The notes under the pieces were generated by a model that ran no database searches, was not told the DNA's origin, and was given only the letters and a program-made list of their open reading frames with translations. The translations under genes were made by a program, and so were the position numbers. Of a DNA stretch of 64,000 nucleotides, positions 12,201 through 22,145 are shown piece after piece. Source of the stretch: Numida meleagris (lineage: Eukaryota; Chordata; Aves; Galliformes; Numididae). Where the stretch lies: assembly GCF_002078875.1 (NCBI RefSeq), contig NC_034409.1, positions 14,795,111 through 14,859,110 of the forward strand, written 5' to 3'. Within the stretch, counting starts at the first letter, position 1, and each line of letters starts with the position of its first letter.

Positions 12201-15200
12201 CTTCAGTGTTTCAGTAAGTCCTTCCGTGCTTCCACAACACTTGCTAGTGCAGTATTTCAGATGCTATTTATATATAAAGTGTGTTTAAGAAGCTTTTTCC
12301 TCTCCCTCTGAGAAGCAGATTTGGAGATACGCTCTGAGTTGTGGGCGTCTCAGCAAGAGTGGGAAGAGGAAAGCTTCATAAAAAATAAATTTCGAAAGCT
12401 ATTTTTGCTGCAGTGTTAAGTGACGTGCATTTTGGTCTGCACATTGTAGCAACAAAAATCTCTGAACAGACCTTCTCTGTCAGAAGTAACGGGGGTTGGA
12501 ATCCACAGGGCAGCAAGGTATTTGTAAGATCTTAGGATGTTTTCAGTTGTTCAAGAGTTGCAAGTTAGGTTTGTAGACCGTATCTCTGAATACCAGTATA
12601 AGGAAAAGCTTACTGGCTTCTGCAAGCTGATCTGTATTTGTTTCCCTCCTTCCTACCATTCCAGAAGAATATGACGGGGGGTAGACGATGACACTATGTC
12701 TTTGTTCCAGGCAAAAGAAATCTAAGTATACTATGTTATTTTTACTAGACAGTGAATATTCTCAAGTACTCTCTATGTTGCTTTTGTTCCAACAGGGAAG
12801 ATAATTCATTAGAGTCTCCAGATGCATGCAGAATTCACGGTCATCTGTATGTCAATAAAGTGGCAGGGAATTTTCACATAACTGTGGGCAAGTATGTTCT
12901 GTTCAATTTCTGAGAATAAAAGATCAAAAAAATGACTTCTGCATTGTATATAGTGCATGCATGTATATATGTCTGTATGCTTTTAACTTTGAAATTAATG
13001 ACTTTTTTATTTGTCCCATACAAATGTGTTTTCCATGTGGTGCCTTTTCTACGCTGTTAAAACAAAAGCTCTTTCCCCTTGCATGTGGTGTAGTGGGTAA
13101 TGCCAATGTCTTAGAGCATGTCTGTAAACATAAGATATGGAACAGGCTGCTCGTAGCTGCCTCCATTCTTTGGGCCTGTCCCAACTTCTCCTTTCTGTTA
13201 CTGCAGTTAACAAACATGACTAACATGTAGACGTGTGTCTTTTCAGTCCTGAGATAGTGTAGCTACGGAAGCATAGTGAGGAACCGAAGTTCCCATTCCT
13301 CTTGATTTGAGGAGAGTTTCTGATAAGCTTCTCTAATGGTATTAGCTTAGCTGCATCTCAGACAAATTTACGTTAAGTTTTTCTCTGCCCTCCAGTTTGG
13401 CTGTCCTCGCTTTCTGCTGCCACTTTCAGAGAGGTCTTAGCATTCAGTCTGTATTCTAATCTATCCACATGGAATTCCAGCTGATGTCTTTGTGGGGATA
13501 TTTCTCCAAGTGTCTCTTCTGCCTGCTCTTGAGCCACCTCTCACATAGATGTCAAAGTTCTTAAGCCCTTTCCAGAGCCAATTGTTTTGGTCTTTCATAT
13601 GGTCTGTCATCGCTTCTCTCTTCCTGGCTGAAGTTCTTAACCCTGAATTTTGCTTTCCCTTGCTTCCTTTTGCTTGTTGTTATGTTTGTATTTCTATTAA
13701 ACATGCTCCTCTTTCCGTTTTGGACTTTGTTTTTCTTTCCTTTTTTTTTTTTCCTTTGGGAGCTTTCTTAACTGGTCTCCTTCATTCCTCATTGTTAGGG
13801 TGGTTACCTGGTTATTGGTTGTACTCCTAATATATAAATCAATGAAAGTTCTCTCTCTGGTGTTACTGAAAATAGAGGGGAGAGGTAATGTGTGTCTGCA
13901 TGGTCCAGTTTAGGAAAACTGTGTCTTTCTGCATGGGTTCATTAAGCAAGTTTTCCATAAAACATATTTTGCTTTCTTTAGGGCTATACCACACCCTCGA
14001 GGCCACGCACACTTGGCAGCTCTCGTAAGCCATGAGTGTAAGTTCTTTCTATTATCTCTGTACAAATGAGCATCATTTCTTTCAGAACGAACTCTTCTGG
14101 CTCATATATTAACATAGGGTTTTGGAGTGATGTTCCAGCTGGGCAACGGCATTGCAGAAGGATGTGAATAGTATTCTTTGAAATGTTATTACTCAGTAGT
14201 AATTTAACCTTCCCCATTCCCCCCCCTTCGTTTAACATTATTAGTGTTATCTTTAGGCTGCTTCTATAGTATGATAATGTAATAGAAATCTCAGGTATAT
14301 TTTGTTGTAACACAGATACCATGTGAAATTCCTTTATTTCAGTCCAAAATACCAATTTCTTATAAAATCTGTTTTTCAAGAGGTTAAGAATTTTTAACGT
14401 CTGTCTCTAGGAGCTTCGCTTTTGGTTTCTGAATCTTAGCTACTAAATATGTGTTGCTGTGGTACCTGTTGAAAGGCACAGGTGACTTATTGGTGCTTAA
14501 TTAGTTAAACCCCCAGATGTCTGGCCATGAGCACAAGTATATACTGTAAAACTTGCATATCTTAGCAAAGTCAAGCTGTGTAGTAACTTGATAGTTGTCT
14601 GGTGCTTCCTCTGTACGTTTAATTTTTGAATATTTAGTCTTTTTAATGCTACTATGTACAACCACCAGAATTGCAGAATTTCAGTATTTGGCTAACGGGT
14701 GATTTCCCATCACTAAATTTTAACTCTTCAGCTCCTAGGTTGGTTAAAGATGTAATTTGTGTTACAATTTATTTTCTACAGAAATTAAATTTCTTCTTAA
14801 ATATTTTGAATTCGTGTTGTTTGAAATATGTGTGTGGATTTATTGATGCAGTCACAGGCACAAATCCACTGGAATGCACGCTGGTGTGATAAATCTTCCA
14901 ATTAAAGTGTTTTGTAGTGTGAGAAATAGGCGAGTCTTTTTCTCTGAGAAAGGTACAGAATCTCATAGCTTTAAAAAGTTGTTTCATTCCTCTCCATTGT
15001 TTTTCAGCTTATAACTTCTCACATAGAATAGATCATCTGTCATTTGGAGAGCTTATTCCAGGAATTATCAATCCCTTGGATGGAACAGAAAAAATAGCAT
15101 CAGATCGTAAGTGTTGTGTTGTTTTTTTTTTAAAAAAAGCCTCTTGCTTTCTATATTGATTCAGTAATTACATATGAAACATTATCATATTTCACGAATG

Positions 15201-18200
15201 CTCAGACTTAGAACCAGTATGCCTTATTAAATTTATAGTGAACACAGCACTGCTGAGTTGCTGACATGGCATCTTAAATGAAGTTTCTTTGCAATGTCGG
15301 TATTGATGGACTTCACTGTTGTGCTGAAGCTCATCTACAGTTTTGTCCGGAAGTTGTATTGAAGTTACTGTGTGCCTGAACAAGCTGGGAAGAATTTTGC
15401 AACTGTGTGCTGGGCAGGAAGGTCACAGAACTGTCCTCTGAAGAAGAAGTAAAGAACAAACACAAAAAACCCAAACCTACCAGCAACAAAACAAACAAAA
15501 TGACACAGGGAATCTTAAATTCTCTTCCTGTGTTTGGTTTGTCACTTCTGTGATACATTTTGTGAGGCAGCTACAAGAAGGGTTTGTATTTCACTGGTTT
15601 CCTATGAATAAATAAAGGAATATAGGGACCTCCTTTACATAGATGCCTACTTCTTATCCTCTGACTTCCATTCCCACGCGCAAGTGATTGCTAGTACCTT
15701 CTAAAGCTGGTGTTGCCTCAAAGTCTGGTCTGTTGGGTCTTCTAGCCAATTTTATATTACTGAAGTGAATTGCTTCAGTTTTGCAATGTTTGTTTTCTTA
15801 GGGAGTTGAATGAAGACAGCAGTCATAAATGCGTAAGTCTGCTGATGATTGGTTTAGAAGAATTCTCTAGAAGACTGTGTTATTGTAGGAGAAACCTTAA
15901 CCAGTTTAGAAGGAATCCTGTTTTTTCATAGACAACTAAGTACCTAAAACCTTGAACCACTGTCAAGAGAGAGAATGCCTGTTGCAGTATGTGTAATGTA
16001 AGAAGTGACTGTGAAACTTGCTCATTCTGCTGCCCTGGAAAACACTATGCATTTCACTTGTAGCTCTTAAGTGGCCTGATTTTAATGAGTATTTTCATTA
16101 CGTGGGTAAAATGAGTTTGAGTACAGATTTGATGTAGGTCTTCCCCATAGAAACTGATTTTGTTCATGCAGACGGTGCTCAAGTATGCTTGGCAGTGCTG
16201 GGACACCTTGAAGAATGTCCTTAGTGTAAACAGCTTAGTTGGTTAACTGCTTTAATAATTACTGTTTGAGTTCCTTGTGACTGCGTCTCGGATGGTGTTT
16301 TGGTCTATACTTAATTCAACACTGAGATTTGTTTTCTTTTAGACAACCAGATGTTCCAGTATTTTATCACAGTTGTGCCAACCAAACTCCATACCTACAA
16401 AATTTCAGCAGAAACTCATCAATTTTCAGTGACAGAAAGGGTAAGTGGAAATAAGAGAAAACCATGCAGGGGAAAATCTAGCAGTGGTTGGCCTTAACAA
16501 AAGCTCACGTGTGAGAACTTTATATATATGCTTAGTGATGCATGCTGACTTCTTGCATTAGTGTTTTTGCATCTGTAAATCTTGAGTCTGATGTTGCATG
16601 TAGAATTAATGATGGATATCCAGGCATTTCTACTTAACTGGATGCTACTACTGGTGCTTGTGAAGCTCTACATTGCAGGTCTGGAATATTGTGTGTAGTC
16701 TTAAAAGTACTTAATCCTTTGGGTGTTTATCTCTGTGACAATTGAATGAAAATTGCATGTCCCTTCATGTTATCAACACAGTTGTGGAGCATTAGAAATG
16801 GAATTGATGGCTTGTATGGAAAAAACAAAAAACCACACACACAAGGCATTTCTGTCTCTCAGCTATCTTGTTTAGCCTTTGCTGAACAACCAACTTTCAG
16901 TATTCTCCAGACTGGAGTCCTTCAAGTTCTTCTGGGCCTGGAGAAAGGCTGGTTTAATGCTGAATCCATAAAGAACGTCGTTATTGCAGTGTGGTACCGG
17001 GGCAAATCACGAGACACCAGTTTAAAAGGCTGCTGTCAGTAAGAAAGAAGGCCTTACATGTGCCAGCTATGTGTCTTGTCGTTTCCAGACACTGAGCTCT
17101 GTTTTGATCTTTTATTCTCAAGCCAAGAAAAAAAAACTCTTTGAAAAGCTTAATTAAAAATGGAAGCTGAGGAGAAAGGTAAGGACAAAGCCTTGGGTCG
17201 ATAGGAAGTTCAGAAATTACTTGATAGTTTTATTTTGTAGGAATGGTGCAACATTGTCTCGAATAGAAGAACTTCTGATCAGGGGTGAAGTGGCTTTGCA
17301 TAGCTGCTTGCTCCCTCTCAGTAGGTTGCCCTGTTGTGATTACCTTTGGAAACCAAACACCCCCAGCAGATGAGCTGGGAAAGGCTGTTAGCAATTAATC
17401 ATTGAGCAAATTAAGGTGTTTATTGTATAAGAGTATGAAGACCCAGAGAAAGGCGGTCAGCTAGCTGTGGCTAAAATAGGAGTGCAGTAAGGTTCAGTTG
17501 CCAGTGGTGAAAGCAATTTGAATGGTGCAGGCAGAATCACTTCCACTGTTGCTGAATTTTGAGATACTGTGTTTATGTGTTAGAAGGATTTAATCCTAGC
17601 AAAGCTTCACTGATATCCAAGATACCTGATACAAGCTTAGTTATTTTCAGCAGCTTTTAGCAAGCAGCAATTAAATCTGCAGCAGTAGAAGCAAGCAGAC
17701 CAAAATGGTTGAGGAAAAAGATCTATATATTTTTTGATGGTAGAATTTTGAGTGTTCTCTTCTAACATTCACTGTTGTCATGCTCTTGAAATACAGAAAA
17801 CATTCTGTGCCCTTTTTTTAACTGCTGTAAAATTTCTGTGAGCTTGTATCAATAGCCAATACGTTATTTTGTCATCCTCTTGGTTTTGATAGCAAAAGCA
17901 ACAGGACAGCTTAGGTCAACGTTAGCTGAGTACAAAAAGGCAACTTGTCAAGTGGTAGTCTGCTTTGATTTTGTACTGTTCTCGCATACTTTTTGAGCAC
18001 AGGCTATGTTAAATCTAGATGAAAAGGAGCTATGATATATTGCTGTTCAGTTTTGCTTGTCTGTCGTCTTTTTCTGGCCTAGACATGACTGAGCTTGTCT
18101 TCAGCCAGTTAGGTTCTTTTCTGCTGCTCTTGCTTATTTTCAGCCAGATTTACCTGGCAGTGCATTTATCAGCGCTTCCCTAACAACAGAATGCTAGTAA

Positions 18201-20599
18201 ATGCTCTCCTCTTTGGGATTTTTCTACATAAGAATTTGGGAAGAAATTGCAAAAGTGAGGATGGGGGGGTTTCAGTGAACACATTAGAACTGAGGAATGT
18301 GATCCACTTAGAGTAGTCATGGCAAGTTGGTTATCATTTTTATGTAAGTTATTTTCATCTGTGATTATTTTCGGTCAGGTCACTTCAGACAAACATTTTG
18401 AAGAGGCCTAGATTTGGGTTTTCAGATCCCAGAAACTTAAGAACCCCATTTTTATTTTTTTTGTCGGTGAAAGTAATGGATTTTGGCATATAAATGTACA
18501 GTGAGCAAAAAAAAAAAAAAAAGCATTGGTCTAATTTAACTTAAGCTTCTAAATTTCTGTGATGGTGTGTTCTAGTTTGGGATCTTCTCTGGTGCTTTTT
18601 AAGAACCAGCCATTAAATCCTCTGGGACGTGTAAATCTCGAGAGATGCTCCAGGGAAGCAGTGCAGAAAGTCGGAGCTGGGGCGCTGTGTTACAGCAGTG
18701 CACTTCCTGGAATTCACCAAGACGCTGACTCTTAGTGTCCGATGAAGTAGTTTTGTCGTCGCCTCTGTTGTTTTCCTTCTGACCAATGAGACTGCAACTA
18801 ACTTGTACTTCTCTTTCATCTTGCAGGAAAGAGTAATTAACCACGCAGCTGGCAGTCATGGAGTGTCAGGAATATTCATGAAGTACGATATCAGTTCACT
18901 TATGGTGACAGTGACAGAAGAACACATGCCTTTTTGGCAGTTCTTAGTACGGCTCTGTGGCATTATTGGGGGAATTTTTTCAACGACAGGTAACTATCAG
19001 TGTTTTCCCTCTGATGTCCTCTTAGTTTATGGGATGTTTTTTGTTTGTTTCATTTTTAGGTCGCTGTGATTATAGTATGGATAAATTACAGGGAGTCCTG
19101 AATCTCCAGCAGGCTTAGGGTTAAGAGCTCATTTCTTTGGGCTGAAATGTGCAATAAAGTACACTCGTTTTTAGTGTCCCAGTGCACTGTGTCTGGAGGG
19201 TACCTGCTGTTCCCTTCTGATATTCTTTGTATTTTCTGTAGTTGGGATCCAGTGATAGAGCAGTGCTGAAAGTTGAGGCAACGTTTCTATCTGAAGTCAT
19301 TGGGAAGATTTTTCTCATGTAACTTGTCAATGTACTGCAGGGTTTGGTCTTCAAAGGAAATAAACTAAGTCAAAAAGACACAACTAACTTTGTTAGTCAA
19401 GGCATAATAGGGTATCTTGCTTGGAAGTTACTTGTTCTCTTGGCTTTCACTTGAAGGGGCCTTAAGCTAAGAGCTGTCTGGCAGTGTAGATGGTTCTGTC
19501 TCACATAATGTGTTTTCACCCTTAAAGCAATGCAGAGGCAATTCCATTTGTTTGGATAGCCTTGCTCTTGTTTTTATTGATGCATTTCAGAGTGTTACAG
19601 TCTTGTTTCCCTCCTTGATGTTTCCTTTTTCACGCTGATGTCTTAGCGTTTTACATACTGCTTTATTGCAATGTATCACGTTTAATTGTTGTATAGAATG
19701 TTGTTGTAATACTTCCATAAATACTTCAGCCTTACTACTTGTGACAATTTGAATCATGTTTCACGTGGCAGGAATTTTACATGGCTTTGGGAGATTTGTA
19801 GCAGAAGTTATTTTTTGCCGTTTCAGACTGGGCTCTTACAGATCTACATCGGTAAGAAAAACTACTTCTTAAATAAAGTGTGACAGCTACGTGAAGGTGG
19901 ATGATAAGAATTTGGAGTTGTTACAAAGTAGGACAGCTTTGGGTTTTGGCCCCAGGGGAGTATGAGCTGCTCACCGTGACCCTCCCATTGACATACATCT
20001 TAGCAAAGATTCTGCAACTTTTGAAATTGGAAAACTGAACAGATAAGGAAGCAGGGTGTTTTCTAAGGAGCTGATTTGATTAAACCAAGTCTCTTAAGGA
20101 TTTCCCTATATTCCATTGTCATCCTTGCTATATTACTTATATGTGCTGCAGGGGTGCGGTGTTGCTGCTGCTGAGCTTGTGGGGCTGCTGCCGGGCAGTG
20201 TGTAAGAGCTGAGCAGTGTTAACGTTTCCCTTCACAGGACATCAGTAGTAACGTTCCTCTAGCAACTACTTGATTTTACTTCACTTTTATTTTTTCAATT
20301 TAGTCTGTAGGTAGCCTTTAAGACTTCTGTCTTTCTCTTGACAAGGTTACCTGAGTGGAAGGAGAGGAGGGAAGGTAAATAGATTTGAATGATAAAAATT
20401 ACACAATTTTTGGAGGCCAAGTGAAAGTCATACCGAAAATACTTGAGAATGAAGAAATGTGTGTTTGGGGCAAGGGGGAGGTTATGTTCCTGGACAAGCC
20501 GTTCATACCACTGTTTTTTTTTTTTTTGACTAGGACCCCCTTCCTGATGGCCACACAAGCAACCACTTACCTCTAACTACAGACAACAGTGCACATTAG
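3130..20599 (+). CDS. ERGIC2: ERGIC2, ERGIC and Golgi protein 2 (13 coding exons)
   Basis: ERGIC2 is the vertebrate relative of yeast Erv41. With ERGIC3/Erv46 it forms a cargo receptor that cycles between ER, intermediate compartment and Golgi. Thirteen coding exons (2-14) join at GT-AG junctions with matching phase into 1,134 nt, 377 residues plus stop; human ERGIC2 is also 377. The protein begins MRRLNRKKTLNLMKELDAFP. It has a first membrane segment at residues 36-56 (VSLIAFTT...VYW), a long lumenal region at about 57-310 (ERGIC N-terminal and COPII-coated ERV domains), a second membrane segment at about 311-333 (FWQFLVRLCGIIGGIF), and a short cytosolic tail rich in His, Asn and Thr. Resemblance to human is near-continuous from memory, so orthology is secure. 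The start is the first ATG opening the conserved N-terminus. An overlapping upstream ORF may reduce its translation. The neighbour is LRRK2, convergent. Confidence 0.96.
5919..6027 (+). CDS. ERGIC2: ERGIC2 exon 3, first membrane segment
   Basis: The acceptor is ctttcag|TTTCTC and the donor AG|GTAATT. It encodes residues 36-71, including the hydrophobic run VSLIAFTTIAFLTIMEF and the conserved WMKYEYEVDKDF that follows on the lumenal side. Confidence 0.94.
7837..7883 (+). CDS. ERGIC2: ERGIC2 exon 4
   Basis: This 47-nt exon has acceptor ttacag|TAAAC and donor CAAT|GTAAGT. It encodes SKLRINIDITVAMRCQ, part of the ERGIC N-terminal domain. It is too short to be seen as an open frame alone and was found by splice-phase continuity. 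Confidence 0.93.
8885..8955 (+). CDS. ERGIC2: ERGIC2 exon 5
   Basis: The acceptor is aaacag|ATGTGG and the donor CCA|GTAAGT. It encodes YVGADVLDLAETMVASADG and then LIYEP, closely matching human and continuing the lumenal domain. Confidence 0.94.
10164..10204 (+). CDS. ERGIC2: ERGIC2 exon 6
   Basis: This 41-nt exon has acceptor tttcag|GTAGTA and donor CAAAG|GTAACT. It encodes VVFDLSPQQKEWQ plus a split Arg. It is placed by phase and by the conserved SPQQKEWQR segment. Confidence 0.93.
11288..11389 (+). CDS. ERGIC2: ERGIC2 exon 7
   Basis: The acceptor is cctcag|GATGCTG and the donor CCACG|GTAAGG. It encodes MLQLIQSRLQEEHSLQDVIF and KSAFKSASTALPP, a conserved lumenal segment. Confidence 0.94.
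12796..12891 (+). CDS. ERGIC2: ERGIC2 exon 8
   Basis: The acceptor is aacag|GGAAGAT and the donor GGCAA|GTATGT. It encodes residues 159-190, including ACRIHGHLYVNKVAGNFHIT. The CRIHG and KVAGNFH motifs are hallmarks of the Erv41/Erv46 COPII-coated ERV domain. Confidence 0.95.
13982..14037 (+). CDS. ERGIC2: ERGIC2 exon 9
   Basis: This 56-nt exon has acceptor tttag|GGCTATA and donor GAGT|GTAAGT. It encodes AIPHPRGHAHLAALVSHE in the lumenal domain. Human has NHE where this protein has SHE. Confidence 0.94.
15008..15106 (+). CDS. ERGIC2: ERGIC2 exon 10
   Basis: The acceptor is tttcag|CTTATAAC and the donor GATC|GTAAGT. It encodes YNFSHRIDHLSFGELIPGI and INPLDGTEKIASD. The SHRI..LSFG and NPLDG motifs are shared by the whole ERV41/46 family. 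Confidence 0.95.
16343..16440 (+). CDS. ERGIC2: ERGIC2 exon 11
   Basis: The acceptor is ttttag|ACAACC and the donor AAAGG|GTAAGT. It encodes NQMFQYFITVVPTKLHTYK and ISAETHQFSVTER. FQYF.KVVPT-like and QFSVTE are family signatures. Confidence 0.95.
18827..18989 (+). CDS. ERGIC2: ERGIC2 exon 12, second membrane segment
   Basis: The acceptor is ttgcag|GAAAGA and the donor CGACAG|GTAACT. It encodes residues 276-329: GVSGIFMKYDISSLMVTVTE and then MPFWQFLVRLCGIIGGIFST, where the second membrane helix begins. The open frame continues into the intron but leaves the family sequence there. Confidence 0.95.
19772..19851 (+). CDS. ERGIC2: ERGIC2 exon 13
   Basis: The acceptor is gtggcag|GAATTTT and the donor ACATCG|GTAAGA. 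It encodes ILHGFGRFVAEVIFCRFRLG and SYRSTS, finishing the second membrane segment and starting the cytosolic tail. The tail differs from human (SYKPVN) but keeps its length. Confidence 0.92.
20534..20599 (+). CDS. ERGIC2: ERGIC2 exon 14, C-terminus and stop
   Basis: The acceptor follows a long T tract (tttttgactag|GACCCC). It encodes DPLPDGHTSNHLPLTTDNSA and His, then TAG at 20597-20599. The DGHT.NHLPL core matches the human tail. Total protein length is 377. Confidence 0.93.
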   Translation, partial: DPLPDGHTSNHLPLTTDNSAH

Positions 20600-22145
20600 C
20601 ACCTCCTGAGAGAGTTCTCTTTCCTCCTGCCTGATACAGAAGACATTTTTTATAATAAAGAGAACATTGTGCAATATACAGAGACACAGTGCTGATGGGC
20701 GGTGAAAAGTGAAACCTCTACAAAAACAAACAACAATTTATGTCACTTTTTCTCTTTTTAAGTGCGTATGGAGTCACTGGAGGTTGTGAGACCAGTGCAG
20801 TGGACCATCCTCTGGAGATTAAAGGAGCGTTCCTGCCAGTACAGTATTCGTGGTCAAGCTGAATGTTTTTGGCTGTTGTCAGCTGCTGAAGGGTCTGCTT
20901 AGTGATCTCAGTTCTGTGCCTGGGAAGCTAGCAGCCTCCAGTGAGAAAAGAGGACAACTGGGATGTGTGGAGGGCTGGGCAGCAAGCAAAGAGGGACGGT
21001 AGTAAAGCCGGAGTTTTCTCTTAGGGTGTGCAAACTGGGTTTGGATTTTCTTGTTTGTTTTAATGACTGAAAGCGGGGGCTAAGATACAAGTGGGGAGCA
21101 AATCTAGAAAGTCCTAAAGAAGACAGAGAGGACTCTGGAATAAGTTGGAGCCCAAGCCATAACGTTGGTCATAGCCTCTGCCTTTCTGTAGTCTCTCATT
21201 CCTTAGAGGAAGAAACACAATGCGGAGCAGAGGAGTTCCTCCGTTTTCATATAGCTGCTTAGCCATCACTTCTGGTGTTTATTGTGGAGGTGCCCAAGGC
21301 CTCTGAGAATGGGTTCCTGGAGTGCCTGGCACTGTTTTTGAGTTGGAATAAGAAGCCTTTTAAGTGAGGCATCTCTGCATAGTTTTGACTCATTTACAAA
21401 AGATCAGGTAACTCTTTATATGCCCTTTTCTTAGTTTCTTTAATGCAGCTTTCCTTTACCCTTGCTGCTAGCATGCAAGCCATGGAATGTAAATCCAGAG
21501 TGTGGAGAGCGAAAGAACAAGGTGCTCCCTGGCTTTGGTTCAGTTGTACATCATAGAAACATGGGGTTCAGGCTGGTTGGGAAGTCTGCTAGTCCGGGCA
21601 GGGAGCAGCAGAGTTGGTCTCCAGGCAGGAGGTGGCTTCAGGGAATCGGAATCATTTTGCTGCAAACAAATGGTGAGGAGGGATCCGCAGAGTTCATCCT
21701 TACTGTTCATGAAGGTTTTTGTAAAATAAACAAAAAGAGCAATATCAGTTTATATTGTTAATATGCTATTGAGAGTGAGTTAATTAACAATAATTAATGC
21801 AGCTGGTGCTTTGAGAAACTAAAGACCATCCTCTTACAGCTGAACTATGGGCGTACACCTGTGCTTAAAGTTATTCCTCCAGGATGAAAAGATAATAATA
21901 GTGTGATTCCTTCTCGGCAGAACTGATCTAATAACATATTAGGAGATTACGCTGACCTTGGCCTTACCAGGGGCTGACTAAGGAAAATAAAAGTCTTTGT
22001 GATGTTGTCAGGTTTTGCTAGCTTCTGTTAATGTAATTTACCAGGAGCTTGGATCTCGGTGATGAACACATAAATAATTTAGCTGATTTTCTGTGCAGAG
22101 CCAAGGCTTCCTAAACTGAGAAGTAGCATGAAGTAACTAAATAAA
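20600..22145 (+). promoter_or_regulatory. ERGIC2: ERGIC2 3' UTR with tandem poly(A) signals
   Basis: AATAAA occurs at 20654-20659, only 55 nt past the stop, and again at 21725-21730, 21986-21991 and 22140-22145. The 21986 copy is followed by T/GT-rich sequence (agtctttgtgatgttgt), a good cleavage context. Which site is used, and so where the gene ends, cannot be decided without transcripts. Confidence 0.45.

Larger units (their letters stand above)
3236..20533 (+). other. ERGIC2: ERGIC2 introns 2-13
   Basis: The introns are 3236-5918, 6028-7836, 7884-8884, 8956-10163, 10205-11287, 11390-12795, 12892-13981, 14038-15007, 15107-16342, 16441-18826, 18990-19771 and 19852-20533. All are GT-AG, 0.7-2.7 kb, AT-rich, with many T tracts. 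I found no convincing LINE, nested gene or RNA gene in them. Hydrophobic open frames on either strand are explained by T-rich composition. Confidence 0.8.

Noticed and set aside
13549..13830. 93-codon hydrophobic open frame that could pass for a membrane protein
   Set aside because: It lies wholly inside ERGIC2 intron 8. T-rich DNA gives Phe/Leu/Ser-rich translations, and no family resemblance or splice support is seen.
15331..15558. Reverse-strand open frame with a signal-anchor-like segment
   Set aside because: It is antisense in ERGIC2 intron 10, with composition-driven hydrophobicity and no recognisable homologue.
18803..19069. 88-codon open frame extending ERGIC2 exon 12 on both sides as a separate gene
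   Set aside because: The conserved part is exon 12 (18827-18989). The flanks diverge from the family exactly at the splice sites.
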